Shown: positions 24,501 to 36,000, counted from the stretch's first letter. The stretch is DNA of 64,000 bases from Puccinellia tenuiflora (GCA_012064385.1 QRDG01000527.1:2308349-2372348), one strand, 5' to 3'. Translations and numbers: made by a program. Notes: generated by a model from the letters alone, not told the origin.

Positions 24501-25935
24501 GTGACCCAGTGGATAAGTACCAATATCAAAGGTTAGTTGGCCGCCTCATCTATCTATCACACACAAGGCCAGACATTGCATATGCAGTTAGTATTGTAAG
24601 TCGATATATGCATGATCCTCGTTCAAGCCATCTAGATGCACTAAACCGAATTCTAAGATATCTGAAGAGCTGTCCAGGAAAGGGAATTTTATTTTCTAAT
24701 CATGGGCACTTGAAAGTAGAGGGATACACCTGATGCAGATTGGGCTGGATGCTTAGATGATAGACGATCCACATCAGGTTATTGTGTATTTGTTGGAGGT
24801 AATCTTGTTAGTTGGAGGAGCAAAAAGCAAAGTGTGGTGGCACGATCTACTGCTGAGGCCGAGTTTAGGTCTATGGTATCTGGGTTATGTGAACTGATGT
24901 GGTTAAAGATACTATTGTCAGAGCTTCGACTATTTGATGGTGCACCTATTTGCTTGTATTGTGATAACCAAGCTGCTGTTAACATAGTCCACAATCCAGT
25001 ACATCATGATCGGACTAAACATATCGAGATAGATAGGCACTTTATTAAGGAGAAGTTGAACGAGGGTGTACTCAAAATTACTTATGTTAGGTCCTCAGAT
25101 CAACTAGCAGATATCTTGACAAAAGGTGTGAGTGTAGCATCATTTGTAAATATTTGTAGCAAGATGAGGCTCATTGATATCTTCGCCTCATCTTGAGGGG
25201 GAGTGTTGAAGGTTGTCCTTGTTTGTAAATATGTAGTTTACACTAGGCCTAATATGTAAAACTTCTTTGTAATATAAAGGAGGAATGAGAGACCTGCTGA
25301 GTAAGAACAGCGGAGAGAAATCCAGAAATTCCCCCCAACAACTACAAGAACAACAACAAGTAGATAAGGAAGCATAAAAGCAACAAATTCACCACTGTTA
25401 ATGGAGAATTAGTATCATAGATAATAGTCAAGGGTACCTGTAAACCCTTCAGGCATGTCCGAAGGCCTTGGAAGCTCGGTGATGGGAGTCAAAGCATAGG
25501 TGCATAGAGGATAATCCATGACAGTATCGTTAATCTCTTGCACAGATGTGTATCGTCCGAACCTTATCATGTACTGACCCTCCACTGGCCTGTAGCTCCG
25601 TTTCTTTGGGCCCACCAAGAACTTTTTTAGCTCGTAAACTTTTCCCTCCTGGATCCTTTCAATGAACTGGTCAACACACACTTCTGAAATCTCACCATAC
25701 ATATGGTTTCCCTGGAAGAAATGAACAATAAATTATTCTGTGCACTATGGAATTTCAAACTTCGGGAAGAAGAAACAAAACTACCCTATACCTCCATGTC
25801 CAGGAGCACCATGTCAGTGTGTTTTATAGGACCGTCATCAGTGCCTCCACGGTGCTGCCACAGCCTAGAAACATAGACCTGAATGGTCCAGTGACGGCTT
25901 CTCGGACTGAGGTCACTCAGCGGATTGATCGGCAT
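18509..25935 (-). CDS. Helitron RPA1-like ssDNA-binding protein, 10 exons, 562 aa
   Basis: Exons on the minus strand: 25935-25792, 25711-25438, 20631-20529, 20440-20310, 20222-20141, 20045-19913, 19832-19675, 19596-19101, 18782-18721, 18614-18509. All introns are GT-AG, phases match, and the 1689-nt frame starts MPINPLSDLS and ends VPYTC-stop without interruption. Domains in order: an N-terminal OB fold (DBD-A/DUF223-like, exons 1-2), a second OB fold (ITIILWGERALAFEG, IFVGTLVKPYQG), then an RPA70 C-terminal-type OB fold with a four-cysteine zinc site (WWFCSCTTCHK and YRCSDATC, exon 7) and LVFFDRMGKELVGK. RPA subunits coat single-stranded DNA. In Helitrons a companion RPA is thought to protect the displaced strand. 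Intron 2 holds copia-1 and would be 101 bp without it. Host RPA1C-like paralogues are the alternative, but the adjacent Rep/helicase argues for the Helitron. Confidence 0.85.
20647..20789 (+). repeat. Copia-1 5' LTR (143 bp)
   Basis: It runs from TATTGAAGG (the partner LTR has TGTTGAAGG) to CAACTACA, immediately followed by the tRNA primer site. This is exceptionally short for a copia LTR. Confidence 0.9.
21328..25196 (+). pseudogene. pol: Copia-1 polyprotein (PR-IN-RT-RH), frameshifted, no gag
   Basis: The first frame (21328-22101) carries a zinc finger and then protease (WLIDSGASRHMAG near 21785). It shifts frame around 22019-22060. The second frame (22085-24733) has the integrase HHCC region (HRRLGHMS, CDACQLGK), the D-D-E core (HSDVWGP, FRTDNGTEY, EQNGLAERKN) and reverse transcriptase (KWVFTVKQNPDG, FQMDVKNAFLHGDL, YVDDIVI). 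An extra C near 24729 breaks the frame at the start of RNase H, which continues in a third frame (SKKQSVVARSTAEAEFRSM, NPVHHDRTKHIEI) to the stop at 25196. The order PR-IN-RT-RH is diagnostic of copia. As it stands the product is inactive. Confidence 0.88.
21499..21568 (+). other. RanBP2-type zinc finger coding segment within copia-1
   Basis: DWLCPNMSCRNINFAFRKVC followed by NLC fits the RanBP2 finger pattern W-x-C-x4-C-x3-N-x6-C-x2-C at every fixed position. Such fingers occur in plant RNA-binding and TFIID-associated proteins, whereas copia gag normally has a CCHC knuckle. The frame is continuous with the downstream protease. Capture of a host gene piece is my inference. Confidence 0.75.
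25204..25346 (+). repeat. Copia-1 3' LTR (143 bp)
   Basis: TGTTGAAGG to CAACTACA, preceded by the purine tract and followed by the AGAAC duplication. It equals the 5' LTR in length. Confidence 0.92.
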
Positions 25936-26429
25936 CTAGAGAAAAAGAAACATCACAGAATCAGATAAACGGGTAACCTAGAACCGATAGAACAGAACAA
26001 AAACAGTCTTAGAACACATAGACATACATATACGAACTATGGACCAAAAAGATAGGCTCCAGGAAGCACAGATCATACAGAAAATCAGAAAGGCGAGAAC
26101 CCAGCGAGCATCGAATCCACAAAAGATAGACAAAATGTAGTCCTCAGAAAAGGCATGTCGTAGTAAACATGTGTGGTAACAAACTATATATATATAGCAA
26201 AGAAAGTACGGATCCTATGATGAGGTTGACATGTTGTCGAATAGCCATGTTGAAAGTAGCCAACAAGGCAAAACTGCATATATATGTAAAGATAGTACAC
26301 ATCCTAGGCTTGGTTTGACCTGCGATCAAATGGCCATGTTCAAAATAGTAGTAGGCAAAATATTTCTGCACAACAAGGAAATAGAAGGGGGGACAAAATA
26401 TCACAACCGTGGTACAATCGTACAGAATT
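25936..26429 (-). other. Intergenic spacer between Rep/helicase and RPA genes
   Basis: 494 bp of AT-rich sequence that should contain the 3' end of the Rep/helicase transcript and the RPA promoter. An alternating TA run lies near 26187-26200. No promoter element can be assigned with confidence. Confidence 0.5.
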
Positions 26430-29400
26430 TTACAACTGAGCCAGACCAGCGGCCCTAAAGACCTCACTGTATACAACATTTTTGGTTTGTGATCCACAGG
26501 TCTTGTCCTCGTTTTGGATTAATATTTTTAGAGATGTTCTAGAAGTCACGCGGGATACAGCTACGTATAACTGACCGTGTGAGAAAACCGGTGATTTTAG
26601 ATACAAACCAACAGACATAAGCGTTTGGCCTTGACTTTTCTTAATGGTCATAGCGTAGCAAAGTCGGATAGGAAATTGGCGCCGTCGTAGAACGAATGGC
26701 CATTTATGTTTTTTAGCTGTTAGTTCAATTCTAGGAATGTACACCACATCTCCTATATGTGACCCAGTAATTATAACAGCTTTCAAGACACGATCAGCAA
26801 GTTCCATGATAATCAAGCGGGTGCCATTGCACAAACCATAAGACTGGCTTAGATTTCTAAGAAGCATTATTGGAGCACCCTTCTTTAGAAACAACCTGTG
26901 GCTAGGAAAATTAGGAACAACAATTGCATTTAGAACTTCAGGAGGGTAAAAAAGATCATCTTCTTGAACCGAACCAGCAGGGTTATCTTTAGAGTCAGAG
27001 CTAAGGTACTCTCTACCATCAGTAGGCACCATGGCAATTACATGTGTGTTAACCTCCTCAGCAATATCATTTGTAGGCGCTAATACGGCTCGCTGGCGCA
27101 AGTACATGGAATCTTGGTAGTTAGAGACAAAGTCTGTGTAGACAGCGTCTACTATGGCCGATACATGATCACCGTCAGTGCGAATCAGTAGGTCATCAGG
27201 AATTTGTATCCAAGCTGGATTAACCTCAGTACCGTGTGCTATCGCTGGTAACTTTCCCTCCCCAAGATCAAGTACCCATTTGCTAAACACAGCAATCTCC
27301 TGCAGTAGAGTGGTATCTGCGTTTGGCACGGAGAGTCTCATGTTTTCGGTCAGAGTTAAAACAGTGACAAAACGCCACAAGGGTGAATTTGTAATTGCAG
27401 CAGAAACAATCTGTGGCCGAGAACCACCTTCAATAACAGGAAGAATTTGTCTAATATCCCCACCCAAAACCAGAACAATACCACCAAAAGGAACATCAGC
27501 AAGTTTAGAATCGTCAGAGGACAAAATATCACGCAATCTCCTGTCTAACGCCCCAAAACACACACGGTGTGTCATCAGCGCTTCATCCCAAATGATCAGG
27601 CATGTTTTTTTTAGGAGATCAGCCAAGTGAGAACCCCTTTTAATATCACAGAAAGAAGACTCGTCGATTTCAATAGGAATTTTAAAGCGTGAGTGTGCAG
27701 TTCGCCCACCGGGCAATAGAAGAGCAGCAACACCAGAAGAAGCAACAGTGAGAACAATTTTCTCTTCTCCTCTAAGATAGGACACAATGGCATTCCATAA
27801 AAAAGTTTTTCCAGTCCCACCAAATCCAGAAACAAAGAAGAAACCTGGTGTTTGGTCCAACACACACCCAACAATCTGCTTGAAAGTAGAACGTTGATCA
27901 GAATTAAGTTTACCAAATAGAAAAATCGCCTCTTTCGCAAGAGCAGCTGAATCATAGGACATCTCTTCTTGAATCATCTTGTTTTCATGAAAATGGCCAC
28001 TGCATGTGGTTCTTGGTGGCAAATTAAAGTCACCTATCCTAGAACCGTTCCTAACAAAAACATCACCGAGCTCAGCAAGCAACATGTCTCTAAGTTGTTC
28101 GTGAGGAACAACATAATCTTGCTTGCGCAGAACCTGCCTAATGCTATACTGCATATCATCGGCCAAAGAAACCCAATACCGCTCAAAGAAAGCCCTTTCA
28201 TCATTCACTTTGCAATGCACAAGCATGGTCACAAATAATTGTCGCAATCGTGCCCCAAAACCCCAAATGACAGCCTCATCAAAGGCACGGTACCACTCGG
28301 CGTCATCACCCAAAAGACCCCGAGCAGCACATGCCTCCTTGAAAGTAGGAAAAGTTTTGTTTTCAAATGTTCTAAGGTCCGCATAAGAAGTCGCTCCTTT
28401 TACAATCATCAGAAGCGTACGCAGGTAATATAGCTCGCCTTTAGTCGGATGCACATAGTAGATACGGCCTATCCTATCGCAGCTTCCTCTTTCATGCCAA
28501 GATCTACTTTCTGGATCCCATGTCCATTGTGTTGGAAAGTCACAATATGTTAATGATCGAGCATGGGGAAATAAAGTATTGGCAACAAACCATTCTGTAA
28601 GCATGGTCTTTCTCAGAAAATCATTGTCAATAATTTTAATGAGGTCTGTATCAGCCCTGAACATTATGACATTCATATCAGGTGTGTGCACTGGCAGTCT
28701 TTCAACAGATGGGGTTTTGCCATGTATATTGTAACCGTAAATACGCCATAACGCATCATCCTCACAAATGTACCTACAGCGCACATAGTCCTGAACTTCA
28801 TCAACGTGGATAGGCTTACTATTGTTTGTAGAGACATCTTTGCCTTTAGTTCTTTCCAAATAGGCGTTTGAAAAATCAGCACCTTTTGTAACATATTTAA
28901 ATAGATATTTCAGGACCTGTGTTTTGTTACACCACTCAACATTCATGTGAGCTTGGTACTTCTTTAGCAGGGCCATGTTATAGGGTACTACCCACTGGTT
29001 ATCAAGCCAATGACCATTCTTAAATACACGCCTACCATTGTCACGTCTTCTATAAAGGGCAAAACCATTTTCATCAATAATAGTTTCGGGTTGAAAGTTT
29101 TTTGGAAAATGTTTAGAACAGAGTTTATCTTTCATGCAAACACATTTATCATTAAGCACACCACAAGGACCATGCATCATGAACTCAGAAACTAAAATGT
29201 AGCCCAATGGATCCTGAACATGATCTGGAATTTCAGCAGAAACGTAGGTATCAATTACCTCAGCAGTAACCTCGGCGTCCTGCCTGTCCTGCCAAGTGAG
29301 GATATGGGCGTGTGGAAGTCCTCGCTTCTGGAACTCGACAGTATGGAGAACTGTGACAAAAAGAAAACAGTAAGTATTCCACAGACTTCATAACCAAGAA

Positions 29401-31407
29401 GAAGGGCAACCCATGGGCAATAAATTGAAGAACAGAAATAACAAATAGTACCAGCTTTAATTGGACCGTATGCACGGCCCGACTTAATGTCATCAAGATA
29501 TTCATTAAGCTTCATATTATAAACCCTAACAACAATATCAGCCCTATCAGAAGGCTTCTGGCCAGGCTCAAGCAAAAGGGCTTCAGTAATTTCAGGCCAT
29601 TTAGGATTACAGGTGAAGGTAGAAAAGATGTCAGGTGAACTATGAACACGTGAGATCGCGAGAGCATCCTGGAAATTTTCTTGGAAGTATCGATGTCCTC
29701 CAATGTGGCTAGAAGGCAAGATAGTTCTTTTACCAACAGCTTCACCGTCGACAAAGCCTTCGCCAACAGCATCTGTGATACCTTGAAAATGATCGCTCCG
29801 AAGCTTGTCCTGGTTCCTAAGGATGAACCACAAGCGCGCCTCATCTATACTTGCACGCGCATCAACAACGGCTTGTGAAGACATGAGGCCATAACACAAG
29901 TAAGGATTGGACTGGTCTGGACGGTAATGACAGACAAAACAATAGTAGTCTTGCATTGTCAACGTGTTACGTGCACCACTTTTAGTAGCTACATCACCAA
30001 TATAAGGAATATTCAAATGGAAACCTCTCTCGGCAAATGGGAACAACAAAGGATATTGCAAGGACATAAAAGCAGGATGTAAAGAACATATTTGTTTTAG
30101 GCCTTCTTGTTTGCTGTCAATAATAATATCACGGCAAGATGCCTCAAGAGTAAAATCGCCAACAACTAAAGCTGCCAATTGAGAAGTTGTTGGCAAACTA
30201 TACTGAGGTCCATCGCCATCAGAAGGAGCAACCAAACGTATAGAAACATGTTCATCCTCGTTGCCTTTTATTCGCTCGCTAGCCATTCTCAATGTCTGCA
30301 CCAAAGGATTACAGGCATTGATCATGGCAACTAAACCAGTAACTATGGCCTCATCTAAGTTCGCATTGGTATCGTTGTCTGGATTAACAGCGTTGATCCT
30401 GTTTTTAACCTCATTACTGGTGTCATATATATACAACTCAAGATATTTTGGGCTTTCTCTTTCCCCATTAAACCTAGGTGAATCTTTTATTTTTGGCACA
30501 AGAGAACCCATCCGATGAGAGACTTGACCAGAGATTTTAAAAATATTAGGACCACGCGAGTTGTTGATTGTCCGATCAATATTTGCGCCCATGGAGGTGA
30601 AAGCAAACAGACAGTTATACTGGCGGATTTTGGACACAAAACGTTTGGCACGGCTGTTACCATCAAAACGCAGTAACTTGGCGAGGAAAGCAGGTGGTTT
30701 TTTGAAGGGTGGGATGTAGACCTTCCCACCCTTACAGCACAAATTATAGATAACACGCTGCAGCAGAACAGAAGACTTGGACCTAACGCGTTCCGCATAC
30801 CAAAAACCACCACCACAGTTTTGGCACTGATACTCGGGGGGGGCATGGTATGAACGTCCTTCGTAAGACACTGAACAGGAAGAACACACAGTAAAACACT
30901 TTAGAAGAAGAAAGGCAAAAGAAAAGAGTATGAAAAAATATCTAACTATGAACACAAAGGCGGTAAGTACCTTTAAAACTTTCAGCCAAAGCAACAGCAA
31001 AACCAGTCCAATCATCACCCAGTGGTTGTTTGATAATATGTTCTATGGTGAAAGAAGGGTGCAACCAAGCGCGTAAGAAATGGGTCGAAGGAAAAACGAA
31101 AAACAAACAAAGATAGACCAGAACCACAAAATTCAAACCTGCATAACCAGAGCGTCTTAAAGCACGTGCAAGCCTCTGCCTTTTACGATTTATCTTAGTG
31201 ATATTGGGACTGAGAAAAGGTAACCAGCCATCCCCTAAATTTCAGACCAGAAGTGAAAATGAGAGAAGAAAAGAAGCATTCGAGTACATAAGCAGAAAAC
31301 TTTGTACAGAACAGCATACTCCTTCTCTTGTGAGGCGGGAAATTAGCTGGTGTACGGGGAACCCAGTGAGGAATTGGCCGCGGAGGTGGACGCCGCCGAG
31401 GCGGCAT
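26430..31407 (-). CDS. Helitron Rep/helicase (RepHel), HUH endonuclease plus PIF1-type helicase
   Basis: Supported exons on the minus strand: 30870-29452 and 29350-26430, joined by a 101-bp GT-AG intron in matching phase. A GT-AG intron with matching phase joins them to an upstream exon ending at 30971. The start MPPRRRPPPRP at 31407 and the boundaries of the first one or two exons are tentative. The total is roughly 1550 aa, usual for plant RepHel. Domains: zinc-like YQCQNCGGGFWYAERV; Helitron-like N domain; HUH motif in VEFQKRGLPHAHILTW (near 29304-29315); paired-tyrosine motif KYLFKY (about 28885-28910); PIF1 helicase with Walker A GFGGTGKTF (about 27810), Walker B IIWDEA (about 27590), GGDIRQILPV, and C-terminal IKKSQGQTL and YVAVSRV. 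It would nick, covalently hold and unwind DNA in rolling-circle transposition. No stop interrupts the two large exons. Confidence 0.88.
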
Positions 31408-31541
31408 AATGACCAATACAAATAGGAACACTAAATGCACATCATCCTGGCACGTACATAAAAATATGTCAAGGAAACCATCGACGGGAGTAAATAACAA
31501 ATTTGCTTAGCTCAGAACCATGAATCTGAGAGCTTAAATAT
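31408..31541 (-). promoter_or_regulatory. Residual 5' leader of RepHel gene, separated from promoter by copia-2
   Basis: Copia-2 is inserted 135 bp upstream of the proposed RepHel start codon, so the original promoter now lies at least 5.3 kb away, beyond 36805. Any current transcription would need to start in this short remnant or in the element's LTR. No TATA box is evident here. Confidence 0.4.
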
Positions 31542-31960
31542 TGTTCGAAAGTTCAGTTCGGTCAGTCTATTTCTGTTGCACTGTTAGCTGTAGTTTTCCT
31601 TCAGGAATAAGCCCAAGCTACGTGAGCCTGTTCACGACTTGGTAGTATCTTTTGTTTTTCCTGTAGACTAGGTAGTCGCTTTGATCACGTCGTGGGATGG
31701 CACGAGATAACGGATCATGGCGACAATGTAGGGAGGCGATCGGGGGACTCTGGGATGGCATTGTCCACTACCCGTTCGTGGCCTGTTTTCTAGGATCGTT
31801 TGTTACTCTCTGTAACAGCCAGAATAAATAGATAGAGAAACAGAAAAGCTGTAGCGGTTGAACGCAGCACAAACTCTCGTGTCCAATTGTCTCTGAATCT
31901 GGTGTGAGTTCATCTTAGTTCTTGTGTGCAGGCCTGTCTCTGACAGAGTTTGCAACTACA
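31542..31960 (+). repeat. Copia-2 5' LTR (419 bp)
   Basis: TGTTCGAAAG to CAACTACA. It lacks a ~9-bp stretch present near 36428 in the 3' LTR but otherwise matches it closely, indicating a fairly recent insertion. Confidence 0.92.
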
Positions 31961-31986
31961 TTTGGTATCAGAGCCACGATCGAGAG

Positions 31987-33093
31987 ATGGCAGGAGAAGG
32001 ATCACGATCCGCGTCACACTCGCGATCCAGGACTCCGCCGCGCGCACAGAGCCGCAGGCGAAGTAGGACTCGGAGGGGTGGCGAGGTCGTGGTGCGTGAG
32101 ATCGTCAGGGAGAGCAGCGGTGGCGGCGGCGGCGGAGCCGTGACCTACCCGATGCTCACGAAGACGAACTACACCGAGTGGGCCATCATCATGCGGGTGA
32201 AGATGCAGGGGGCCCTCCTATGGGAGGCCGTCGAGACGGGCGCAGGCCCGGTGCACAAGGAGCGGCAGGCGCTGGGCGTCATCCTGAGCTCCGTCCCGCC
32301 TGAGATGGTGCCGGTGCTGGCTGCGAAGGACAACGCCAAAGACGCCTGGGACGCGATCAAGAAGATGCGCGTCGGCGTCGACCGCGTGCGCGAGGCACGG
32401 CGGCAAAGGCTCCGCAAGGAGTTCGACAATCTGTCGTTCAAGAGCGGCGAGCTGGTTGAAGACTTCGCCCTGCGCATGTCGGGGATCGTCAGCGAGCTGC
32501 AGACGCTGGGCGACACCACATCGGAGCTCGACGCTGTCCAAAAGATCCTCCGCGTCGTGCCGTCCAGGTATGCTCAGATGGCCTGTTCAATTGAAACGCT
32601 GTTGGACCTGAAGGACCTGTCCCTCGATGAGCTGAGTGGACGTCTCGCCGCGTCGGATGGGCGCGGGGAACCGGAGCAGGAAGCTGGTGATCGGCTGCTC
32701 CTCACTGAGGAGGAGTGGCGCGCTCGCCACCGTGGCCGTGCACCCGGCGAAGGATCATCAGGTGGTGGGGGCAAGCATGCCGACAAGGGCAAGAAGCCTC
32801 AAGGCCGTGCGCCAGGAGACGGTGGTGGCTTCAGAGGCGACGCCGGAGGGAAACCTCCACGTCGTAGTGGCAAGTGTCACAACTGCGGCATCCCTGGTCA
32901 TTGGGCAAGGGAGTGTCGCAAGCCCAAGAAGGAGAGGCGCGAGGAGGCGAATCTCTCGGAAGTGCAGGAGGACACCTCTGCAGCCCTCCTCCTTGTTGTG
33001 ACCACTGACATCGAGATCGATGTCACGCCAGAGCGCGCCCAGAGCGCGCCCAGAGCACGCCCAGAGCGCGAACGGCGTGCACCCCGGTGCTGA
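31987..33093 (+). CDS. gag: Copia-2 Gag, 368 aa
   Basis: It starts at the ATG of MAGEGSRSASHSRS shortly after the primer site. An Arg/Ser-rich N-terminus and a glycine run precede a UBN2/gag-polypeptide-type domain (YPMLTKTNYTEWAIIMRVKM, then LRKEFDNLSFKSGELVEDF) over about residues 50-225. A CCHC knuckle (CHNCGIPGHWAREC) lies near residues 297-310 in a basic, Gly-rich tail. The frame ends at 33093 and overlaps the pol frame by about 74 nt. That overlap contains four near-identical 11-nt repeats. Gag would assemble the particle. Confidence 0.85.
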   Translation: MAGEGSRSASHSRSRTPPRAQSRRRSRTRRGGEVVVREIVRESSGGGGGGAVTYPMLTKTNYTEWAIIMRVKMQGALLWEAVETGAGPVHKERQALGVILSSVPPEMVPVLAAKDNAKDAWDAIKKMRVGVDRVREARRQRLRKEFDNLSFKSGELVEDFALRMSGIVSELQTLGDTTSELDAVQKILRVVPSRYAQMACSIETLLDLKDLSLDELSGRLAASDGRGEPEQEAGDRLLLTEEEWRARHRGRAPGEGSSGGGGKHADKGKKPQGRAPGDGGGFRGDAGGKPPRRSGKCHNCGIPGHWARECRKPKKERREEANLSEVQEDTSAALLLVVTTDIEIDVTPERAQSAPRARPERERRAPRC

Positions 33094-36000
33094 TGTTGAG
33101 GGGGTGCAGCACGTGTTCCTGAACGAGGAACGTGTGGTGCCGGTGGTGTCCACGGACGACCGCTGGTTCCTCGACACGGGCGCGAGCAACCACATGACGG
33201 GATCTCGAGCAGCGTTCACCTCCCTCAATGAGAAGATCAAAGGTACGGTGAAATTTGGTGATGGCTCTGTTGTTGAGATCCAGGGGCGGGGCTCGGTGGT
33301 GTTCCAGTGCAAGAACGGCGAACACCGTGTGCTGACGGAGGTGTACTTCATACCTCGCCTCCGGAGCAGCATCATAAGCCTCGGACAGCTCGCAGAGGTG
33401 GGCGTGAAGACGGTGATTGAAGATGAACACATGTGCCTGTACGACCGGGAGCGGCAACTGCTGGCTCGAGTCAAGCGGATGCGGAATTGCCTGTACGCCG
33501 TGGCATTGGACCTGACGGCGCCGGTGTGCCTGCTAGCCAAGGCTGGTGACACCTCGTGGCGATGGCATGCAAGGTATGGGCACCTGCATTTTTGTGCACT
33601 GCATGACCTCGGCGCCAAGGAGATGGTGCGAGGCATGCCCGTCATCGACCGTCTGGAGCAGTTCTGTGAAGGCTGCTCACTTGGGAAGCAGCAGAGGGCA
33701 TCCTTCCCACACGCCACCGTGTTCCGAGCAGAGGAGAGGCTCGAATTGATCCACGGTGATCTCTGCGGCCCAATCACACCTTGTTCGGGAGGAGGTAATA
33801 AGTATTTCTTATTGCTAGTTGATGATTGCAGCAGATATATGTGGTTGGAACTGCTGCAGAACAAGGATGAAGCACTGAAATTCTTCAGAAAGGTGCGTGC
33901 ACTCGTGGAGAACGAGGTCGACCTGAAGATCAAGGCCTTCCGCACTGATCGTGGAGGGGAATTCACCTCCAGAGAGTTCAATTCCTTTTGTGAAGAGGCT
34001 GGAATCAGGCGGTTCACCACTGCACCGTACTCGCCGCAGCAAAACGGTGTGGTGGAACGTCGCAACAGGACAGTCGTGGAGATGGCGCGCAGCCTGCTCA
34101 AGAGCATGGGGGTGCCGAACACGTTCTGGGCAGAAGCAGTGAAGACAGCTGTGCATATTCTGAACCGATCTCCCACACGCAGCCTCGACGGAATCACACC
34201 ATACGAGGCGTGGTACAAGCGTAAGCCAAACGTGTCCTATCTTCGCATGTTTGGTTGCGTTGCTCATGTCAAGACAGTGGGGCCTGGAGTCAAGAAGCTG
34301 GATGACAGATCGAAGGCGATGATTTTTGTTGGCTACGAAGAAGGTTCCAAGGCCTACCGCGTCTATGACCCCGTCGCTCGTCGTGTGCGCATCACAAGGG
34401 ATGTGATATCCGAGGAGGAGCGGAGGTGGAGCTGGGGGCATGACGGTGCGGCGCTGCAGGCCAGTGGAGAGTTCACGGTTCAGTATGCAGATGTGCGGGA
34501 TCTCGCCGAGGCACAGTCTGCCGCGACAGGAAAAACGGAAGAACTCTGCCGCGGTGCAGCGCACAGCAGACAGAGAAGCAGCTGCGACAAGGACGCCTGT
34601 TCTGACAAGAAGTTCAGGGACTGAGACCAGTGCCTCTGACAAACCACTGGAGGAAGAAGTGGGATCCAGTTCTGATGGACCAGCATCGCCACCAAGCGGA
34701 GAACCAGCTGCGGCGCCAGGCATGGTGACGCGCGCGCAGCGTGGAATCTTCAAGCCCAACCCACGGTACACAGATGAAGAGTACGACTACAGTGGGCTGT
34801 GTCTTCTTGCTGCTGATGAGCCCGCAGATGTGGACGAGGCTCTGAGCACCGAGGCATGGAGAAAGGCTATGGAGGAGGAGATGAGCTGCATCACTCAGAA
34901 CAAGACGTGGGAGCTAGCCACACTGCCCCCTGGACACCGAGCTATAGGGCTCAAATGGGTGTTCAAGGTTAAGCGAGACCCAACGGGGAACGTCATCAGG
35001 CACAAGGCACGTCTCGTGGCGAAAGGATACGCGCAGAGGCAAGGGGTGGACTTCGATGAAGTTTTTGCTCCAGTTGCGCGCATGGAAACTGTGCGTCTGC
35101 TGCTGGCTCTAGCGGCGCACGGCGGCTGGCAAGTGCACCATATGGATGTAAAATCTGCATTCCTGAATGGTGATTTGGCCGAGGAGGTCTACGTGCAGCA
35201 GCCGGCGGGGTTCATCGACGGCAACAACTCAAGCAAGGTGCTGAAGCTGAGGAAGGCATTGTACGGCCTGCGTCAGGCACCGCGGGCTTGGAATGCGAAA
35301 TTGCATGAGACCATGCGGTCCATCGGTTTCGAACAGTGCCCATTGGAGCACGCCCTTTATCGGCGAGGAGATGCCCACAAATTTCTTCTCGTGGGTGTGT
35401 ACGTCGATGATCTGGTGATTACAGGCAGCTGCGGCGAAGACATCACTGCTTTCAAGCAGCAGATGAGCAAGTTATTTCAGATGAGCGACCTTGGTCTCTT
35501 GAGCTACTATCTGGGGATCGAGGTGAAGCAAGGCAATGGCGAGATCACGCTCTGTCAGGCGAGTTACGCGAAGAAGGTGTTGCAGCTTGCAGGCATGGAC
35601 GACTGCAATCCATGTCAGACGCCGATGGAGAACCGTCTGAAACTGAGCAAGGTGAATGCTGGAGATGCAGTTGATGCTACAATGTACTGTAGTGTGATCG
35701 GGAGTCTGCGGTACCTGGTGAACACGCGACCTGACATCGCCCATGCTGTGGGGATAGTGAGCAGGTTCATGGAAGCACCAGGAGGACGGCATTGGAGCGC
35801 CGTCAAGCAAATTCTGCGATACGTACAAGGTACGATTGGGTATGGATGCTGTTACCGCCAAGATACTGCAGGACCTACACTTGTTGGATACAGTGACAGT
35901 GATCATGCCGGTGACACCGATGACAGGAGGAGCACATCAGGCATTGCTTTCTTCCTTGGCGGCAGCATTGTCACTTGGGCCTCGCAGAAGCAGAAGATAG

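Larger units (their letters stand above)
20647..25346 (+). mobile_element. Ty1/copia element 1 in RPA intron 2 (4700 bp)
   Basis: Both ends are defined. Two 143-bp LTRs (20647-20789 and 25204-25346) are flanked by the direct duplication AGAAC at 20642-20646 and 25347-25351. Primer site TGGTATCAGAGC is at 20790-20801 and a purine tract (GAGGGGGAG) is just before 25204. The element is antisense to the RPA gene. It encodes protease, integrase, reverse transcriptase and RNase H in copia order with frameshifts, but I find no gag domain or CCHC knuckle. Its 5' coding part instead has a RanBP2-type zinc finger. The LTRs look virtually the same, with a TG to TA change at the first LTR's start as the one clear difference. 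Confidence 0.92.

Noticed and set aside
18509..25935. RPA-like gene as an ordinary host RPA1 locus
   Set aside because: It lies 494 bp downstream of a Helitron Rep/helicase in the same orientation and has the three-OB layout common in Helitron-borne RPA, so a host paralogue is less likely, though not excluded.
26185..26200. TATATATATA as the RPA promoter TATA box
   Set aside because: It is a simple alternating run about 250 bp upstream of the start codon with no other core-promoter signal.
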